64,000 bases of DNA from Psococerastis gibbosa (GCA_963971405.1 OZ020489.1:29972290-30036289), one strand, 5' to 3'. Positions 10,086 through 22,715 are shown, counted from the first letter of the stretch. Translations and numbers: made by a program. Notes: generated by a model from the letters alone, not told the origin.

Positions 10086-12392
10086 TTAAAGATGCACTCT
10101 TCGACTCTTTATTACAGCAAAACTGTCAATTATATCGTCATAATTTAACGCTGCCACTATGTCGTGATTTATATTCAGCATTGAAAGATGGCTAAGCCGA
10201 GCTTCAGAAGAACTGGTGCGACGAGGATTTTTTATGTGTTTTAGTACGGAAAAAGATCGCTCGCTGCTTATGTTGCCACTCATTATAACTAAGTACATCT
10301 TCAAAAGTACTTCTACATTGGGAAAGCTATCAGCTACTCCTCTTTCTAAAATCAAATTGTACATGAACCGTTCAAAACTGATACGTTTTTCTTCGATTAT
10401 ATTGTTTTTTTGTGCATCATCTATCACAAATAATTTCACAAACTCACGAAACTGTACTAGCTCGAAGTACAAGTTACCGTCCAAGTCACCTGTGTAACAA
10501 CTCACCAGGTTCTCTGCCCTAGTTTTCAAATCATCAGGGCTTATTTTTTCTAAATATTGTAAAAATCCAAATTTCCTATTTATGTCTTCATATGCTGAAA
10601 TTCTCCGATCCAATGATTGCATAAACTGGTCAATTATGGGAATGAAACTTTCGATTCGGAATTTCTCGCTATGACTGAATTCAGCTTCCTCAGTTTTCCC
10701 ATAATCCAAAGGATTTAGCCTCACATTTCGGATCCGCTTCCGCAAAGTTTCCGATTTATAAGAATTGTGCCCACACAATTCAACACCCTTTTTCTCATAT
10801 TCTTGGAAAGAATCCCTAAATTCCCCAATGAAGATCTTAAGGGACTCCATCACACTGATCGAAGTATTAATGTCGATTCTTGGATTCTGGAGATTGATGT
10901 TTACTGCATTCACCCTTGCCAGTATATCGTTCCAAAGAACAGCGTAAATTGCTATCTCCAACGTGGTAATTTGCAAATAGAGTCCACTTGCTTGGACATC
11001 TTCTTCGGAGAGATCTTTAAGGACTTCTCGTATTTCGTTATAGCCCAAAACTAGGCTATTAGTAGCTTCCGCTCTTGAGGACCACCGGGTTAAACTGATT
11101 CTTTTGGGCACTGGTATGTTGTGGCCATACTTCTTCGCAGCACTTTTTAGAACATTTGAAAGGACGTTGAACCGAGCTGTGGAACTTGTAAAAAATACAT
11201 AAATTTGCTCAAGAAAGCTAAAAAATAATTTCGATTGGGAGCAGGAGTCCATCGCTTTTGTGCCCACTAAGTTGAGGGAATGATTGAAACATGGAACCCA
11301 TAAAGCCAAAGGATTCTCATTTAGCACCAAAGTGCGTAGACCACTATATTCTCCACTCATAGCGGAAGCATTGTCATACGACTGCCCACGAATATCTTTC
11401 AAATCCAGGCCGAACTTTTTTAAAACTTTGTTGAGGCCATCAAATAATTCTTTAGCTTTATGGCCTTGGTTTGGCATAAAACTAAGAAATCTTTCCTTTG
11501 GTGTGCTTTCTTCTAGATACCTGACAATCACAGTCATTTGATCTATATGGCCTTCGTCAGTTGTTGAATCTACCGAAACCGAATAATATTTGCAGGCTTT
11601 TAAGCGTTTAATTATTTCATCGCTAACTTTGGTGGACATCAGCGCAATTAATTCTTCGCAAATGTGGGCAGATAGGTAGTTAACGCCGCCACTACCACTG
11701 CCACGATTTCCATGCTTCTCTAAGTGGCCTACTAAAAACGGATCATATTGTGCAATTAGCTCAAGGACTCCCAAATAATTGCCATTTTTGGTTGATCCCA
11801 AAATTTCGTTGTCCCCTCGAAAGGCAAGTCCTCGTCCAGAAAGAAATATTATGACGGAAATCAATCTGTTTAGAACGTTTCGCCAATAAGCAATGCTCTC
11901 CTTCACTTGTGTGGCCAACTCACGATCAATACGCATTGCCTCGTTTGAGAGATGCTTAAATTGGCAAACTATTTGCAAATGCGTTACGGTAGTTTCATGT
12001 CTTTTCAAACGCTCAGACGCATGCTTCCAGTCAGCAAACCCTTCAGTTGAAAACTGATTTGCTGATTTGCAGAGCAATTTACAATAAAAGCAGTATAGCT
12101 TCCCCGTACTAGGTGAAAAACATAACCAAGAGCGGCTTATAGACTTGCCTGCCTGAGTTTGACGAAGGAATAAACTTGCATGGCATTTTCTTCTTTTCAC
12201 TGCATCTACTTGTCCCAAGCTTTTTTCTTTCAAAATATCTTCATTACAATGCTGAGTTTCCAAATTTCCTTTCTTGATCCAATAGTCGATGTGTTGTTGA
12301 CTAAGAACTGCTGGCCACAATCCCACGTCATTTTCTTTGCAAAATCCATCATCAGCAGTATTTTCGGATTCGTCATTGTTATCAATTACTGC
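10086..12392 (-). CDS. hAT transposase exon 2
   Basis: Begins AVIDNNDESENTADD after the acceptor and runs uninterrupted through the catalytic and dimerisation regions to TAA. Confidence 0.9.
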   Translation of the reverse strand, partial: AVIDNNDESENTADDGFCKENDVGLWPAVLSQQHIDYWIKKGNLETQHCNEDILKEKSLGQVDAVKRRKCHASLFLRQTQAGKSISRSWLCFSPSTGKLYCFYCKLLCKSANQFSTEGFADWKHASERLKRHETTVTHLQIVCQFKHLSNEAMRIDRELATQVKESIAYWRNVLNRLISVIIFLSGRGLAFRGDNEILGSTKNGNYLGVLELIAQYDPFLVGHLEKHGNRGSGSGGVNYLSAHICEELIALMSTKVSDEIIKRLKACKYYSVSVDSTTDEGHIDQMTVIVRYLEESTPKERFLSFMPNQGHKAKELFDGLNKVLKKFGLDLKDIRGQSYDNASAMSGEYSGLRTLVLNENPLALWVPCFNHSLNLVGTKAMDSCSQSKLFFSFLEQIYVFFTSSTARFNVLSNVLKSAAKKYGHNIPVPKRISLTRWSSRAEATNSLVLGYNEIREVLKDLSEEDVQASGLYLQITTLEIAIYAVLWNDILARVNAVNINLQNPRIDINTSISVMESLKIFIGEFRDSFQEYEKKGVELCGHNSYKSETLRKRIRNVRLNPLDYGKTEEAEFSHSEKFRIESFIPIIDQFMQSLDRRISAYEDINRKFGFLQYLEKISPDDLKTRAENLVSCYTGDLDGNLYFELVQFREFVKLFVIDDAQKNNIIEEKRISFERFMYNLILERGVADSFPNVEVLLKMYLVIMSGNISSERSFSVLKHIKNPRRTSSSEARLSHLSMLNINHDIVAALNYDDIIDSFAVIKSRRVHL

Positions 12393-12835
12393 CTACAAGT
12401 AAAACAATTACAGTTGTAATTAATTTTGTAAACAATCCTTTCGGCATGGCCGACTCAAGTTTAGGTAGGTTTAATTCATACAGTAAATTAACAGGAGTCC
12501 CCCATTTTTAATTCCATAAGAATTACTGGGGTGAGTGGGGTCGGTAATTTTTGATTGCGGTCACCTTAATTAAGTAATTAAAGTCAAACTCTTACCTCTT
12601 GGGTAGGGCTAGCAATAACTTGAGAAGATGCAGGAAAATCAGAATCACCACTCATCATTTCAACAAAATTAGAAGTAGAACTAGGAGTAGATGGACCCGT
12701 CTCTATTTTTGTTACAAAATCCGTTATACGGCGCGTTTTAGATAAAACATCTTGAATTTTGTTTTCTTTATCTGCTGCGATTTTCCGCTTTTCACTGCCG
12801 CTTGCATATTCGCGTTTTCCCTTGTGACGATCCAT
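10086..12835 (-). CDS. hAT family transposase with N-terminal zinc finger (ZMYM1-like), two exons
   Basis: Exon 1 is 12596-12835 (ATG, 80 codons, ending QE) and exon 2 is 10086-12392; donor GTAAGA and acceptor tacttgtag join in phase 0, giving 848 residues. Residues 1-80 are charged. A TTF/BED-like zinc finger follows (C181, C184, H212, H218 in LYCFYC..HETTVTH). Next is the DUF4371/RNase H-like region with acidic residues in SVDSTTD (about D355) and SYDNAS (about D420), the TRW motif, and the hAT C-terminal dimerisation domain (SSERSFSVLKHIKNP, about 785-800). The product should cut and paste this transposon. The first in-frame codon of a lone exon 2 would be GTG, so exon 1 supplies the real start. 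AATAAA overlaps the stop codon. Confidence 0.92.
12596..12835 (-). CDS. hAT transposase exon 1
   Basis: Begins MDRHKGKREYASGSEKRK and ends PTQE at donor GAG|GTAAGAG. The 203-bp intron (12393-12595) is AT-rich. Confidence 0.85.
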
Positions 12836-13621
12836 TATTTCACTACGGAATCAAAAATAAAAATTGTAATAAATTAGTTTTTTCAGAACTCACTAGCCAG
12901 AGCCTAATTATCTAGTCCACTTGTTCCTATTGCCCTACTTAAGATGAAATGTGCAGCCACGTGGTCACCACAAAATCGAATACATTTTATTTTTTATCCC
13001 CTTTTGTATAAAACATCTCAAAATTCCGAATCATGCGTCTTATAATATAACATTTTATGACATATAACATTTTAGACCAATGAATTTTATATTTATAACG
13101 TGCTCGATTTTGTGGCGACCACGTGGCTGGGCACATTTCGTATTAAAATTAATAGGCTTACAAAGTTTTGATGCGTTCTGTGAATTGTGGTAAATGGGCG
13201 CAGAATACGAAAAATAAGGACCTTATCTTATAAAGAACAACTATTAGGTACTTCCGCCTCTAATATAAGAATTAACTTATGCTACTTACCTTAACAATAT
13301 ACCAACCAGAAAGTGCTGATAAAAGTAGTTTCAATTTAGAAATTTGATTTCAAATTTTCAATTTGTATTTAATGAAGCAAAACAATCGTGGTTTCAGAGC
13401 AGGAGTGGACATACTTCATTTTTTGTTAAATTTTTATCAAAAATGAGTCATTAATGCCACGATGCGTTCGAATTTCCCGCGAAAATTTAAAAAGTTATCT
13501 GTTTTGATTTTTTTTAATTTTTTCAATTTTTTATTTGTATTTTTTCGTTTTGTGGGGGCCCCATTTTTGTGGGGGCCCTGGGGCCCGGGCCCACAGTGCC
13601 CCATAGCCAAACCCGGCACTG

Positions 13622-13629
13622 GAATGATG
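13622..13629. repeat. Target site duplication, right
   Basis: GAATGATG, identical to 9786-9793. Confidence 0.93.
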
Positions 13630-13771
13630 GTTGCTGGACGATTAACTCATTGTTCTTGCATACTACTCTGAATTATTGAGTATTCCCGATCCCCTTGAGG
13701 ATTTGAACTAGGTTCTCCCGATTCACCCACTTCCCCTGACAATGAGCTCCGCCTTAATTGTTCGATGACTG

Positions 13772-16279
13772 TGACTGTGATGACTGTTAACACAGCAGCA
13801 ATGTAAGTCCAACTTACTAGCCCAAATAATATTATACCATTGCCATTGACCTTTTCCAATAAATACCGAACTATCTTCGATTCCTCAACTTTGCAGCCCA
13901 AATGTAAGCTGTCTTATTTACATTGGCAGTTGACACAAAAGTTCGATTGAAATTAATAATAATAATGAAATATCATGAAAATATCCTGTAATAATAGGCT
14001 GCACAAATTTCGTTTAGTGGATTATATATCTATCGGGCGTTGGGCAACAAAAATTAATTTTTTACACCTTTCGCACCGTGCTTCACTTTTAACCTATCTA
14101 ATCCATTAGCCCTATTACAGTGCTCTTATATACAATAGTTATTACAATTGAGTACTATATAGTTTTTTTACGCATCTGGGCCTACAGTAGCCATTATTTA
14201 ATTTGATCAAATCGACGCAATTTTATAAATGAAATGAATACGCAGGCTATTGCAGTAGCCTAGTATATAGTATCCTGCTTGAATTATCGCGCCAAGGTGC
14301 ATCTCCTTCTTTCGACAAATTGTGTAGGTACTGTTGTCGTTCAAGAACAAAAAAAGTCCTTATTTATTTATTTATTTATTTATCATATTAAAGTCTTCTC
14401 AATGATTTACCCCTAGGCGGTGCATGTATTAAAGATATTTCACCTAGAATATTGGAGAATCATTCCCATCTACCCTTGTAGTATAGGCCTACTAACTTAT
14501 AGCATTGTGAGCGGCTTATCACCAGTCCCATAATAAAAGGTCGACTCGTGCAACCGGCACCCTCCGGAAAGGGGACGAAGTAGTTAATAATAGGTGAGTG
14601 CTTGGTTATGGGGGGATTTCCCTAAAGTTATACTAAGTATATACCGTAGCTGTGCAGAAATGCTGATGCTTCAACCATAGGCCTAATGTTGATTCTGGCT
14701 GCTTGAACACGCGTGTTTGGCTCGAATCCCCATTTTTCTTCAGGTATTTTCAGTATAGTTTTTATCAATGGTTAGTATATAACTAGAACTTATTGTATAA
14801 TATTTTTTTCATTTCACTTATTTGTATCAGACATAGTGAGCTCCTTTTTGCTTGCTTTTGGATCCTCCCCTCTCAAAACAAGTATAATTGTGTACAAAAT
14901 ACGATGTATACAAAACATTGCTTGAACATTAATACATGGTTTACATGATTGACTGCTCTGATGGCTTTACGCACTGCTAAACAGTGTACTTTGTAATCGT
15001 TTTGTATTATGAAGAAGCTTACCGTTGATATTGGCCAACCTTTTGGTTTATATTGTAGGTAAGGAGCAATAAGTGGAGGATCCACAGAGGGGGGGGGGAT
15101 ACACGTTAAATGCTTAAAACTACGTTAAACGGGCATAATACACTATATAGATTTCCCAACTTTTTCTCGGGAAACATCATAGACTATATTATAAAGTAGG
15201 GATAGCCCAAAGAATTTCTCCCGTGCTGGGTTCCCCTTAATACTAACAACGTAAACTTAAATAACATATATAGTACGGTATGTGGGTTATACACACAGTG
15301 TGTACCTAATTTAGACTAAAGCTAAAAATAAAATTTGATCTATATTAGGTAGAAGTAATTTTTGAATGACTTTTTATGGACAGGCCTATTTATATAGTGG
15401 CCCATAGGTCCCTGACTAGATCTATTGTATATTACTTTATTTTATTTTCTCCAAAAAACATTGAAGCTGTCTTTAAATAATAGTTGAGTAAAAACTAAAT
15501 TTTTAGGTTGAAACAAAATGCAAATATTTGTTTCTTAGATCCAGCAAGGGTTTTCATAATTAGAGATTTTTGTTAACATCACCTCGCTCGCTTATTGCAG
15601 CCCCGGGGGACTAAAACTCTGGATTCACCCCAGTATAAAGAACAAAGACCTGCAATCATGAAATGTCCAGTAAAATGGGACTGACGTCATCTGAAGAATT
15701 GAAGCAACTCGTTTTATCCCTCAATAAGACAGGACATGAATCAGGAATGAGATGGAGGGTGGTTTGGAACTAAATTGTTGGAAAGGAAGTGCTGAGAGGT
15801 GGGGATGCTGCGGAGGGGACTAATGAAAAGAACACGGCCTCCCCTGTATGCCCGATTGGATTTCACGTCCCGACGGCTTTCAGGGAGAGTGAAGTACAAG
15901 ATTTAAAAGGACAGAGTCAGGCTTTGAGTAAGGCTACCAGATTCTTGAAACTTTAAAGCCGGACATCAGTCAAACAGTTTTATTGAACTAAAATTCCAGC
16001 AGAAAACTGTTTACACAGTGTCTATATCATATATAAAATATAAATATTGCACGTTCTCATTTCTCAATGCTTAATGGACCATAAGTAAGAGGTACCTTTT
16101 CATTCTCCTGAAAACGTACATTTTAAGTCCGGACCCTTTCTATCCTTCATGTTCATAAATCTTAGTTAATAAGCTAATAATTATTGAAAGAAATACTAAA
16201 TAAACATTAAAATTTATAGAGGTAGAATTTTGAAATATAATAAAAAATTTTATTAATGGGTCTACTGGTCTACATCTAA
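13772..16279. other. Non-coding intron or intergenic DNA
   Basis: No gene seen. A SINE-1-type tail, (TTTA)n after gtcc, lies at 14345-14390. G-runs occur near 15090. The stretch 15600-15960 is richer in G+C but has no long frame. Confidence 0.4.
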
Positions 16280-16441
16280 GGCGCCCATTCCACACACGTC
16301 AATCGTCAATGAAAAATTGAAAAATGACGTCAAAATGTCGTAAATTGACGTGGTAGCAGAATTTTTAGCATGTCTTTAATGTCTGCTAAAACGCCATTTT
16401 TCAATTTTCCATTGACGATTGACGTATGTGGAATACCCGCC
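16280..16441. mobile_element. Fold-back element, GGCGC family, copy a
   Basis: Tips GGCGCCCATTCCACACACG and the complement, flanked by TAA on both sides. The core is a variant form, GACGTGGTAGCAGA. It lies in the inferred first intron of the kelch gene. Confidence 0.8.
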
Positions 16442-18993
16442 TAAGGGAGATGAAGTTAAAAACTCACCAAAAATATTAATTTATCAATTTCATTTTGCTC
16501 TCATTTGTTTAAAGCAATTGAATTAACCCCAGTATTATAATAATCCCAAATCACCATGATCGGGCTGCAGAAGCATGAACAATGAGTCTTTTATAAATCA
16601 AAATACTCCCTCATTACAAAACTGGTGAGACATGCAACGAATCATCATCGATTCAGAGAGGCAACATTGTTCGAGGGCACAGTTAAGCTCAAGTATCTTC
16701 TCTGACCTAGAAGGCTGCAACGGTACGCCACTTGAACTAGTTCAGCCCTTCTCTTCCGCCCCCCCCCCCTCGAAGAAGGCGAATAGCTAGGTTGCTTCTT
16801 ATGCTTTAATGAACCCTTTTTCATCCTTAGTTTTTCTGATTAGTCTCCGCACAGTCTTTCTATACAAGTGATAGGTACAATTATTGGTATCCTTTTATCA
16901 CTTACAGGCAGACACGGATCTAGAATGAGACCAAGGAGGGGCTAAGATTAAATTTCCTATTTTTTTTTTTTTTAAATTGAGGCTTTACGCATTTTCAGAG
17001 CAATAAGGGTTCTATAATCTTGGTAATTAACACAACCGAGCACAAGGGGGGCCCGGGGGTTTCCCCCGGGAGAAAATTTGTGTAAAATAGGACTGAAATA
17101 GTGGGGGTTTACTCATTTTGAGGATCCTAATGGTGGGTGGGGGCTATAGCCCCCATAGCCCCCCGCCGTAGATTCGCGCGTGCTTACAGGTAAAACGCAT
17201 GTCGCATACGGTAAACCCTAACGACGGTGCACGGTGATGGACAGAGTATATTCTGTGTAAGTCATATAATGAAAGACAGAAAGAAAGGAAGAAAGATAAT
17301 AATACGACGATTTGTTATGATTGTTATGTACTGTATGTATTGTATTTCGATAGACTATTTCTGATGTGGCTAGTATCGAAGACACTCAATGTCACTGCAT
17401 TTACACAAAGCCGAATTAAGAGACTTACAATGAAGACCGTTATAAGTGTGTGAAAAGAAATGAGTACTCGAATAGTGGCATCAACAATAATTAAGTAAAA
17501 TCGGCAAAATACTTATAATTAAGTTAATGAACAAATTCGTCAAACATATTTAGTACCTATCCTATAATATATTACTCTGTTCCAACAAAAAATGTAATGT
17601 TATGGAATAGTATAGCCTTCTATTGAGGCTATCAATTAAGTTTCCTTTAAAGAGTGCGGCCGATGACATTGCTTTAGATACAGCTATCACCTCAATGCGA
17701 TAGCCAGTATATTCTAATGTTTCAGAACGAACAATAGAGGCGTCATTATATGGGTCCCAGGGGAGGGGGGCGGAGACGTCTGCCTTCCTGTGAAAAAATA
17801 CGATATTGACCCTGACTAATGAGGAAATCATTACAATCTTGCTTTAAAATATACGGTACCATTTTGCACCCTGAAAAATTGAAATTACACCCTTGAAGTA
17901 TACAATAATGTTATTTACGAGCTCAGCTTAATACGCTATGAAAAATATCAATGTATATAAAAATACAGTTAGTGGGTTGGGAAATATTGTGGCGACGGTG
18001 ATAAATAGGCTCGCGGCGAAGTAAACAGCAACCATGAATTGGATCGATGAGCTGAACCACTGCCAGTATCCAGCAGCCTCCCGCTCTATCTTCCAACTGT
18101 ATCACTGTAATGCTCCACGCTCTACACACCGTTGACCTTTAAGAGTGTACAGCCTGTAGGAAATTGGCAGCCGGAAATGTAATACTTTTTATTTTTTTAT
18201 TTAATTAACTAAGCATGTTATTAAAGATTTGGCTCATCAAAGTTGTAGAAGACTACTTCATGCATCATATTATAAGATATTTTTAATTTTCGAAATTGTA
18301 GTTTTTTCAGAAACATGCAAATATTTTATAAACAATAACTTTTCATGTATAATCGATTTTTATAATATAAATCCAGCTATATCCAACGAAAGAATCAAAT
18401 GTGTTGGAGTACACGTACGGTAGCCGAGCGGCTTTTGTTATACCGGATGCCAAGGCCGCTGCAAGATCTAGGGGATACTCTACCCAGCCTCGGGTTGCCA
18501 TGGTGACCAAACTCGCTCGCGATGGATCTAATATTTAATATTCTTTTAGCAATTCGCGACTTAGGAATTTCATTTTAATACCGTCTTAATTGTTTCACTC
18601 CAGCTCCCCTGCTCTTTATTTAACTGTTTTACATGAAAAATCTAACTAACTAAAGGGAGCATATAGTAGTTGGTGATTTACCCATTCTATATTTATTAAC
18701 AAACGTTACCTACCGTAAAAGTCATGTATGAACTGTATGGTAGTGTACAATATATCCTAATTCCTAAGCTGACTTCAACAGGTTTAATAAATTACCAACC
18801 CTTTGCGGGGAGAACGTGCCTCCGCATCTATATAGGGTTAATAATTTCTCCTAATTTGCTGGCCTCAGCCGAGAAACTTAAATTAGCTAATGAGGGGACT
18901 CACTTTCATATCGTACCATTTACTTGAAATTCTTATATTGTAACAGAGGGTATTAAATACAGCTGATAGGTTGGTAATAAATTATTTATTTAT
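16442..18993. other. Non-coding DNA with degraded repeats
   Basis: C-run near 16760. The stretch 16915-17185 has G/C-rich ends (gggggctatagccccc) and looks like a decayed element. No coding region is recognised. Confidence 0.4.
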
Positions 18994-19320
18994 TGCTTTC
19001 CTATTTATTCCTAGTATACGGAAAGCTTTGTGATGGTCGAAATTTTCGATTTGGGGATTTCTGAGGAGACGTTTTTAGTTTGAGGTTCCAGGAGCCAAAT
19101 AAAGTGTTTTTTTACGAAGTGGCTGTCTGTCAATCTGTCTCTCTGCCTGTTGGTCTATCTGTCCGTAGATATGCAAACTACTCGGTGGAGTTTGAGGAAA
19201 TTTGGCAAGGTATGTTCATAAAAATCATTCCTTGCGATCATTTTATATTTATTTTGGGCTAGGCTACTCAATTTTGGGAGGTTTATATTATATCTACTAA
19301 TTGATAAAATAAGGAAAGCA
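18994..19320. mobile_element. MITE, TGCTTTCC family, copy B (short)
   Basis: Ends TGCTTTCCTATTTATTC and GATAAAATAAGGAAAGCA. Internal GAAAGCTTTGTGATGGTCGA and the CTGTCTGTC block are shared with copies A, C and E; the middle third is deleted. Confidence 0.75.
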
Positions 19321-19874
19321 GGTACTACAGTAGTATATTTGTATTTATTGTAGTATATTTATAGTTCTTTGTTTTGTAGATTGGATATTTGGCAATGTGT
19401 ATATTGAGCCTGGCTCCAATTCCGAAGCTAGCATGAATTTTCAATTGTAGGCTCTATAAGGGAAGGCTGACAAAGGATTGATTGTTGTTTCATTAGCGAT
19501 TTGCCTGACCATTTACAACCAGAGTTTAGGACCTGCATCTGTGGCAGTTCACTGACCCCCCCCCCCTTTCTCCTCTCTCCGGGGGAAAGGGGTCGTTAAG
19601 TCCCCTGTATGTTAGGGTGTTGTTTTTATTCTGAGGGGAACTTGTTGGTGAATGTAGGGGGTGACAACATACACAATCGATATTTAAAGTCATATCACCC
19701 ACAACGACTATTTGTACAGTACATCCGAATGAAGTTCACTGTAAATAATAGCAGCCAAATATTCGCCCTAATCGTGTATAGGCTAATGGAATATAATAAC
19801 AACTTCATTCAATCAACCTAAGTAAGTAAGTATAAGTAAGTAAACTTGTATTGAAACAGAAAACAATTATACAA

Positions 19875-19905
<31 letters not shown>

Positions 19906-21050
19906 CACAGTCGCCATAGGTAGACCTATAAGTTAACAATTTTGCCTGCCCTGAACTAAAAATAAATAAAAATTAAAAACTGAGAATGAAGAATAGAATA
20001 GAATAGAATGGAATAGAATATTTATTATATGCCAACAACAGAAATAAATCGATCCAATAAAGAAGGCATTTACAATAACAACACAATTAGCAATTTACAA
20101 CACAGAAATATTTCAAAATTTAAATTAAAAGTAATTAAGTAAGCGTTAATAGGCCATCGTCAATATAAATGGCAGAGGCGTGTAAATAAAACAATCCTTG
20201 CACAGCACAGCAACAGCGAACACTGGCGTTCTTAATGGTTATCCACGACACGATTACACTATAGTTCCTCTTCTACCCATACATACTCAACGTTTCCTTT
20301 TATTATATGTTCTATGCCTGAGTGTTCAAAATGTTTTGTAAACAAGAAAGTATCGTACTTTTTGGACGAAATTAATTAATTGCTCGTTCGACAGCCACAA
20401 AGATATAAAAGGGAACAGATGAAAAAATCTTAAAAAATACGAGCTTTCTGTGAAAGCTGTCTATTTCCCTTGCAGATTTACAACTGTGCTACAAAATGGG
20501 TTAAAGGCTCTTTATCCAATTTTTTTAAGGTAATAATATTTCAGTTCAGAAAATATAAACTTCCTGCGATAACTTGGATTTTTTATGAGTTTTTCATCTG
20601 TTCACTTTGTTTTCTTTGTATCTGTGGAATGAGCAATAAATTATTTTTGTCAAAAAATCAGCAAAATTTGTTATTTACAAAACATTTTGAACACTCAGCC
20701 TTATGTAGGTCTACACTTGTAACTTGTAATCTACCTGCATACCAAGTCAAAATTATTTACCGTACATCATGTGTTCAAAGTAAAATAAATGTTGGACAAT
20801 TCTAAATCAATGAAGCTTAATTACTTCATTCAATCCAAAAATTTCAATACAATGGATATTCTTACAATTTCGCACAGGAATAGGAATAGAAACATTATTA
20901 TACAATCAGGTCTATACAAATAGAAGTAAATTTAAATCTACAATACAATATAAAAAATTTCAGAGAAATTTCGTCCTTGGGGTAGTATTGAACAAATATT
21001 ATATAATATATTTTATTGTATGTATTATTGTATTAGGGTAGTAATTGTCC
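19321..21050. other. Non-coding DNA with microsatellites
   Basis: Contains a C-run at 19557-19567, GTAAGTAA repeats at 19821-19840, a (TTA)n run at 19876-19902 and ATAGA repeats near 19992. The 111-codon frame at 20470-20805 is AT-rich and unrecognised. No gene is supported. Confidence 0.4.
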
Positions 21051-21235
21051 AGGGAAGTGGCTGACGTTTCGGGAGTGGGTGCTACTCCCATCATTAGGCT
21101 TAGTCCTGATAAGAACTAATGGTTCAATCCTGGTAAGGACTAATGGTTTCTGAATCATTGACTCATTGCTCTTTTATTCTTCTCTGAATCTGCGTAAATC
21201 TGATCCCCTTGAGGATTCGAACTACCGTTCTCCCG
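21051..21235. repeat. Uninterrupted relative of the hAT host repeat
   Basis: CTGACGTTTCGGGAGTGGGT and GATCCCCTTGAGGATT blocks match both sides of the hAT insertion, giving a paralogous empty site. Confidence 0.65.
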
Positions 21236-21335
21236 ATTGAAATACAAGCTGATGTTGTGCAAGTTGTGCAGATGTTCTAACCTGTCCAACAATACGAATC
21301 TGGTCAATACACAATTATTATTATTATTATTATTA

Positions 21336-21411
21336 CTCCGACAAGGGATAGATCGTGGATTCGAATCTTGTCAAGTCCAGATTTTTTAGATCCTCTATAG
21401 TTTTGGTTATT
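21336..21411 (+). repeat. SINE-2, copy 2 (partial)
   Basis: GATCGTGGATTCGAATC (B-box-like) followed by the tail AAGTCCAGATTTTTTAGATC and TTTTGGTTAT. A (TTA)n run precedes it. Confidence 0.6.
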
Positions 21412-21467
21412 CGTCCACAGCTCTTGCCATTGAACCCATCAGCCAGTCCAGCATGACATAAAAAAAA

Positions 21468-21640
21468 AGATTAATCGCATACAAACAATTTAATGAATGT
21501 ATCCGATTGACCTATTCAGTCGCCTCTGTAGGTTAGTACCCGTGTTGAGTTACGACACGTCTCCAATCACATGGCGTGTAAAGACTCGCACAAGTGCAAG
21601 CACGTTACCATCGAAGCCTTTAGACACGATATCGTTTCCA
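21468..21640. repeat. Dispersed repeat, copy 1 (pair with 56189-56345)
   Basis: The two stretches share about 150 bases at high identity, starting GATTAATCGCATACAAAC and running through CACGTCTCC and GGCGTGTAAAGACTC. Confidence 0.8.
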
Positions 21641-21904
21641 TTAGTTAGGAAACACTGTAAGTGACGTTCAAGTAGAAGTTTCAAACTAGTATACAACAGG
21701 CAATGCAAGTACAATTAACCCTTTGTTAAATAACATTACACCATTGCCATTAACCATTGCCTTTTTATTTATTTATATATTTTACCAATAAATATTATTA
21801 CATGAATTTGGTATTGGTTATGGTGAATTTTAACCTCTTCCGGGATATAAACTGAATGGCTCAGGTCAAACCTATTTATTTTCCTGTTTTGGTTTTGAAA
21901 TGTG

Positions 21905-22120
21905 TTCCAGATCACACTGACCAACGGCCAACGGCCTTACCATGTTGATTCCATTAGAGCAGAGCATGTTTCACACTGCGGCAACTTGATAGTGTCCACA
22001 GCGTTGGCAGGGAAACCTGGTGGGACATGATAACTCGCTTAGGCAGTATATGTCGAGTCCTGGTCACCTCCGATTTAATCGTGTGACTTTACCATGGTCC
22101 CCAAGTGGTTCGGAATCCAC
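21905..22120 (-). repeat. Dispersed repeat family B, diverged reverse copy
   Basis: Its reverse complement matches 47222-47545 (CGGAGGTGACCAGGACTCGA, TCAACATGGTAAGGCCGTTG). It may be a retroelement remnant; no reverse transcriptase motif is seen. Confidence 0.6.
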
Positions 22121-22715
22121 CACCAAATAGTTTTTTGGGAAAGCAATCTGTCCGGTTTCGTTACTCAATTTAACACCTAAAACATGGATGAAGGTAGAAA
22201 TCATCGATGGAAAGGTTTCACAGAAAAATTATTTTTTAGTCATTTTTCATTAAAATTAAGTTATTTTTATTCTTTTACCCCCAGAAGCAAACTATCAAGG
22301 GGCAAGCGACCCCCCGCATTTTGTCAACAATAATAACGACTACAATATATGTGAATTTAAAAGAAATCGTTGGAGCCATTTTGGATAAATAATGTTTTTA
22401 GACGTTTTTTTTGGAGTTTTTTGAAAATAAAACCCCCCCAAATTGAGATAGCCCAAAATAAAAAAAACAGTCCCGAGGTATAATTTTTGTGAACCTACAT
22501 GCCGAATTTCATCAAAATCGACCGAGTAGTTTGCCCGGAAATCGACGAACCGACAGACAGACAGAGCGACAGACAGAGCGACAGACAGACATTTCGTGAA
22601 AACCACTTTTTTTTGGTTCCTGGGACTTCAAAACGTGTAAATCCGTTGAAATCTCGGAATCGAAAATTTCGACCATCACAAAGCTTTCCTTATACTACGT
22701 ATAAATTGGAAAGCA
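22121..22715 (-). mobile_element. MITE, TGCTTTCC family, copy C (truncated at one end)
   Basis: The right end ATAAATTGGAAAGCA is intact. The left part begins inside the element (GGGAAAGCAATCTGTCC, as in 60555) and abuts repeat B. Confidence 0.75.

Larger units (their letters stand above)
9794..13621 (-). mobile_element. Complete autonomous-type hAT DNA transposon, 3828 bp
   Basis: The 15-bp terminal inverted repeat CAGTGCCGGGTTTGG is perfect at both ends and continues imperfectly through GGGGGCCC-rich sequence. Perfect 8-bp target duplications flank it. Between the ends, on the - strand, is one two-exon transposase with no stop or frameshift. Sharp ends, identical duplications and an intact frame indicate a recent insertion. 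It lies in the inferred first intron of the kelch gene, in opposite orientation. Confidence 0.93.
9689..13771. mobile_element. Host repeat interrupted by the hAT element
   Basis: The 25-bp ends at 9689-9713 and 13747-13771 are perfect inverted repeats (core ATCGAACAATTAAGGCGGAG). Without the hAT insertion the repeat is about 247 bp. A paralogous uninterrupted relative lies at 21051-21235 and aligns across the insertion point. The right part contains a reverse tRNA B-box-like motif. Confidence 0.65.

Noticed and set aside
21905..22120. Reverse transcriptase remnant
   Set aside because: Repeat B might derive from a retroelement, but no RT or nuclease motif is readable in any frame.
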